Positions 63,791 to 64,000 of a DNA stretch of 64,000 nucleotides are shown here, one piece after another. The position numbers were made by a program, and so were the translations under genes. Position 1 is the stretch's first letter. Each line of letters starts with the position of its first letter. Source of the DNA: Flavobacterium daejeonense DSM 17708 (GTDB lineage: Bacteria > Bacteroidota > Bacteroidia > Flavobacteriales > Flavobacteriaceae); the NCBI RefSeq assembly GCF_000425425.1, contig NZ_AUDK01000024.1:1-64000 (forward strand), written 5' to 3'. The notes under the pieces were generated by a model. It was not told the DNA's origin and made no database searches. It saw nothing but the letters and a program-made list of their open reading frames with translations.

Positions 63791-64000
63791 AATTTATTAC
63801 TGTTAGGACTACATTACGAATTAATTTTTGCAGAATTAAAAAAAATAACAAAACTAAAAATTTCAATTTTAAACCTACAAAACTTAAGTTTCTAATATTG
63901 AATTAATTAGCTTCACTGTATTAGCTGAATTTAAACATATAATTCTAAAAATCAGGTTTTTAGTCAAATACAAGATTTTGATTTTGCTTCAAAAATCAAA

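Larger units (their letters stand above)
63681..64000. other. Promoter region and terminator at the right edge
   Basis: No gene was found. The left part carries the region E promoter and operator, and a strong stem-loop lies at 63756-63790. The rest (63800-64000) is AT-rich. Short frames on both strands end in stops and show no family motif. Confidence 0.6.

Noticed and set aside
63791..64000. Possible end of a minus-strand gene entering from the right
   Set aside because: The terminator at 63756-63790 invites this, but the frames stop within about 20 codons and show no similarity I recognise.
1..64000. CRISPR arrays, tRNA or rRNA genes, and phage or anti-phage defence genes
   Set aside because: No regularly spaced repeats, cloverleaf-like genes, rRNA sequence or defence protein families were recognised. 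The window is catabolic throughout.

Overview
The window is AT-rich DNA from a member of the Bacteroidota, most likely the family Flavobacteriaceae (Flavobacterium or a relative). Supporting signs are two SusC/SusD pairs, a type IX secretion (T9SS) C-terminal sorting domain, promoters of the Bacteroidota kind (TTG, 19 bp, TAnnTTTG), many short-lipobox lipoproteins, and a membrane-bound beta-propeller/LuxR regulator. It is almost wholly a glycan-degradation island: at least three adjacent polysaccharide-utilisation units, nearly all on the minus strand. The left edge holds the 3' end of a transposase. No tRNA, rRNA or CRISPR array was seen.

Region A (449-29862, minus) reads from a regulator at 29862 leftwards: SusC, SusD, LamG-type surface lipoprotein, two tandem GH144-type endo-beta-1,2-glucanases, metallophosphoesterase, esterase, GH3, inverting GH97, GH3, GH2, esterase, sulfatase, GH43, an endonuclease/exonuclease/phosphatase-fold protein, and a formylglycine-generating enzyme (FGE) that would activate the sulfatase. 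Most gaps between these genes are 0-16 bp. GH144 plus GH3 points to beta-1,2-glucan. The esterases, phosphoesterase-like proteins, sulfatase/FGE pair and alpha-glucosidase suggest a decorated glucan, perhaps a substituted osmoregulated periplasmic glucan of Proteobacteria. Four TACGT-cored repeats in front of susC are the likely regulator binding sites.

Region B (30503-45051, minus) holds SusC, SusD, a T9SS-secreted alpha-galactosidase-like enzyme with four N-terminal carbohydrate-binding modules, and a fibronectin-type lipoprotein, closed by a perfect 14-bp terminator stem. A GH2 with its own 15-bp terminator and a retaining GH97 follow. Region C (45490-51500) holds a large cytosolic DUF5107/TPR protein, a sugar-porter MFS permease and a divergent AraC regulator. 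Region D (51788-54130) is a single GH95. Region E (54765-63680, minus) runs clan GH-D-like enzyme, SGNH acetylesterase, GH36 alpha-galactosidase, GntR/LacI-type regulator, sodium/sugar symporter. B to E share an alpha-galactoside/fucoside theme with sugar uptake into the cytoplasm.

Between the intact genes lie features that ordinary annotation would miss. (i) A 10-bp-phased CTATACTA direct repeat sits at the transcription start of the promoters at 45.1, 54.5 and 63.7 kb, with an inverted version at the GntR gene's own promoter; this predicts one repressor regulon. (ii) Two decayed gene tails, a histidine kinase ATPase domain at 30.2-30.5 kb and a probable alpha-galactosidase C-terminus at 51.6-51.8 kb, each directly abut the stop codon of an intact hydrolase. 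(iii) Two GH97 enzymes carry opposite catalytic machinery.
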